In this document: positions 5,236-5,305 of the stretch, in pieces
Layout: every line of letters starts with the position of its first letter
How positions within the stretch are numbered: position 1 is the first letter of the stretch
Source of the DNA: Sphingomonas bacterium
GTDB taxonomy: Bacteria > Pseudomonadota > Alphaproteobacteria > Sphingomonadales > Sphingomonadaceae
DNA length: 5,305 nt
Direction of reading: 5' to 3'
Assembly: GCA_026785645.1 (NCBI GenBank)
Contig: JAJAZM010000084.1
Coordinates: forward strand, 1-5,305
The notes under the pieces: generated by a model
Told to the model about the DNA's origin: nothing
The model's database searches: none
Seen by the model: the letters and a program-made list of their open reading frames with translations, nothing else
Translations under genes and position numbers: made by a program

Positions 5236-5305
5236 CCAAGGTTGCAATCAATGGTTTCGGTCGCATCGGCCGGCTTGTCGCGCGCGCCATCCTCGAGCGC
5301 ACCGA
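5232..5305 (+). CDS. gap: Glyceraldehyde-3-phosphate dehydrogenase, N-terminal fragment (cut by window end)
   Basis: The first 24 residues begin MTKVAINGFGRIGRLVARAI, the N-terminal beta strand and dinucleotide-binding glycine loop (NGFGRIGR) of type I phosphorylating GAPDH, which oxidises glyceraldehyde 3-phosphate to 1,3-bisphosphoglycerate with NAD(P)+. The ATG overlaps the tkt stop by four bases (ATGA), so translation is probably coupled. A GGAG at 5217–5220 lies 11 bases upstream, farther than ideal. The rest, including the catalytic Cys, lies outside the window. Erythrose-4-phosphate dehydrogenase (Epd) shares this N-terminus and cannot be excluded from the fragment. Confidence 0.9.
   Translation, partial: MTKVAINGFGRIGRLVARAILERT

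Noticed and set aside
3913..5247. Two long open frames on the − strand opposite tkt
   Set aside because: They mirror the codon pattern of a clearly conserved gene in GC-rich DNA, and their translations show no recognisable motif.

Overview
The window is a GC-rich chromosomal segment of housekeeping genes from an alphaproteobacterium, most likely a sphingomonad. This rests on base composition, a DUF2842 gene, and the order coiled-coil gene–zapA–6S RNA–5-formyltetrahydrofolate cyclo-ligase. There are no mobile elements, CRISPR arrays or defence genes, and no gene-free stretch longer than about 140 bases.

Left part (1–590): the C-terminal end of an AI-2E-family membrane transporter enters from the left on the + strand. 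It is followed by a complete tRNA-Asp(GTC) with an encoded CCA. Two weak hairpins flank the tRNA.

Central part (590–3121, all on the − strand, read right to left): a 57-residue coiled-coil protein (a ZauP-like candidate), zapA, a 6S RNA gene, 5-formyltetrahydrofolate cyclo-ligase, a DUF2842 membrane protein, and a SleB-type cell wall hydrolase. The genes are tightly packed. The small coiled-coil gene's TAG abuts the zapA ATG. The 6S promoter lies in the 3' end of zapA, with its -10 box over the zapA stop codon. The cyclo-ligase and DUF2842 genes overlap. The hydrolase seems to have its own AT-rich promoter. The cluster joins Z-ring organisation, global control of RNA polymerase, folate metabolism and the envelope.

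Right part (3122–5305, + strand): a 137-base divergent intergenic region leads to a full-length transketolase gene. Its stop overlaps, as ATGA, the start of a glyceraldehyde-3-phosphate dehydrogenase gene cut by the window edge. This is the start of a central-carbon operon.

I found no exotic new system. The points worth a second look are the 6S RNA and its embedded promoter, the predicted pRNA start, the awkward start codon of the cyclo-ligase next to 6S RNA, the short coiled-coil gene upstream of zapA, and a nearly leaderless promoter for the cell wall hydrolase.
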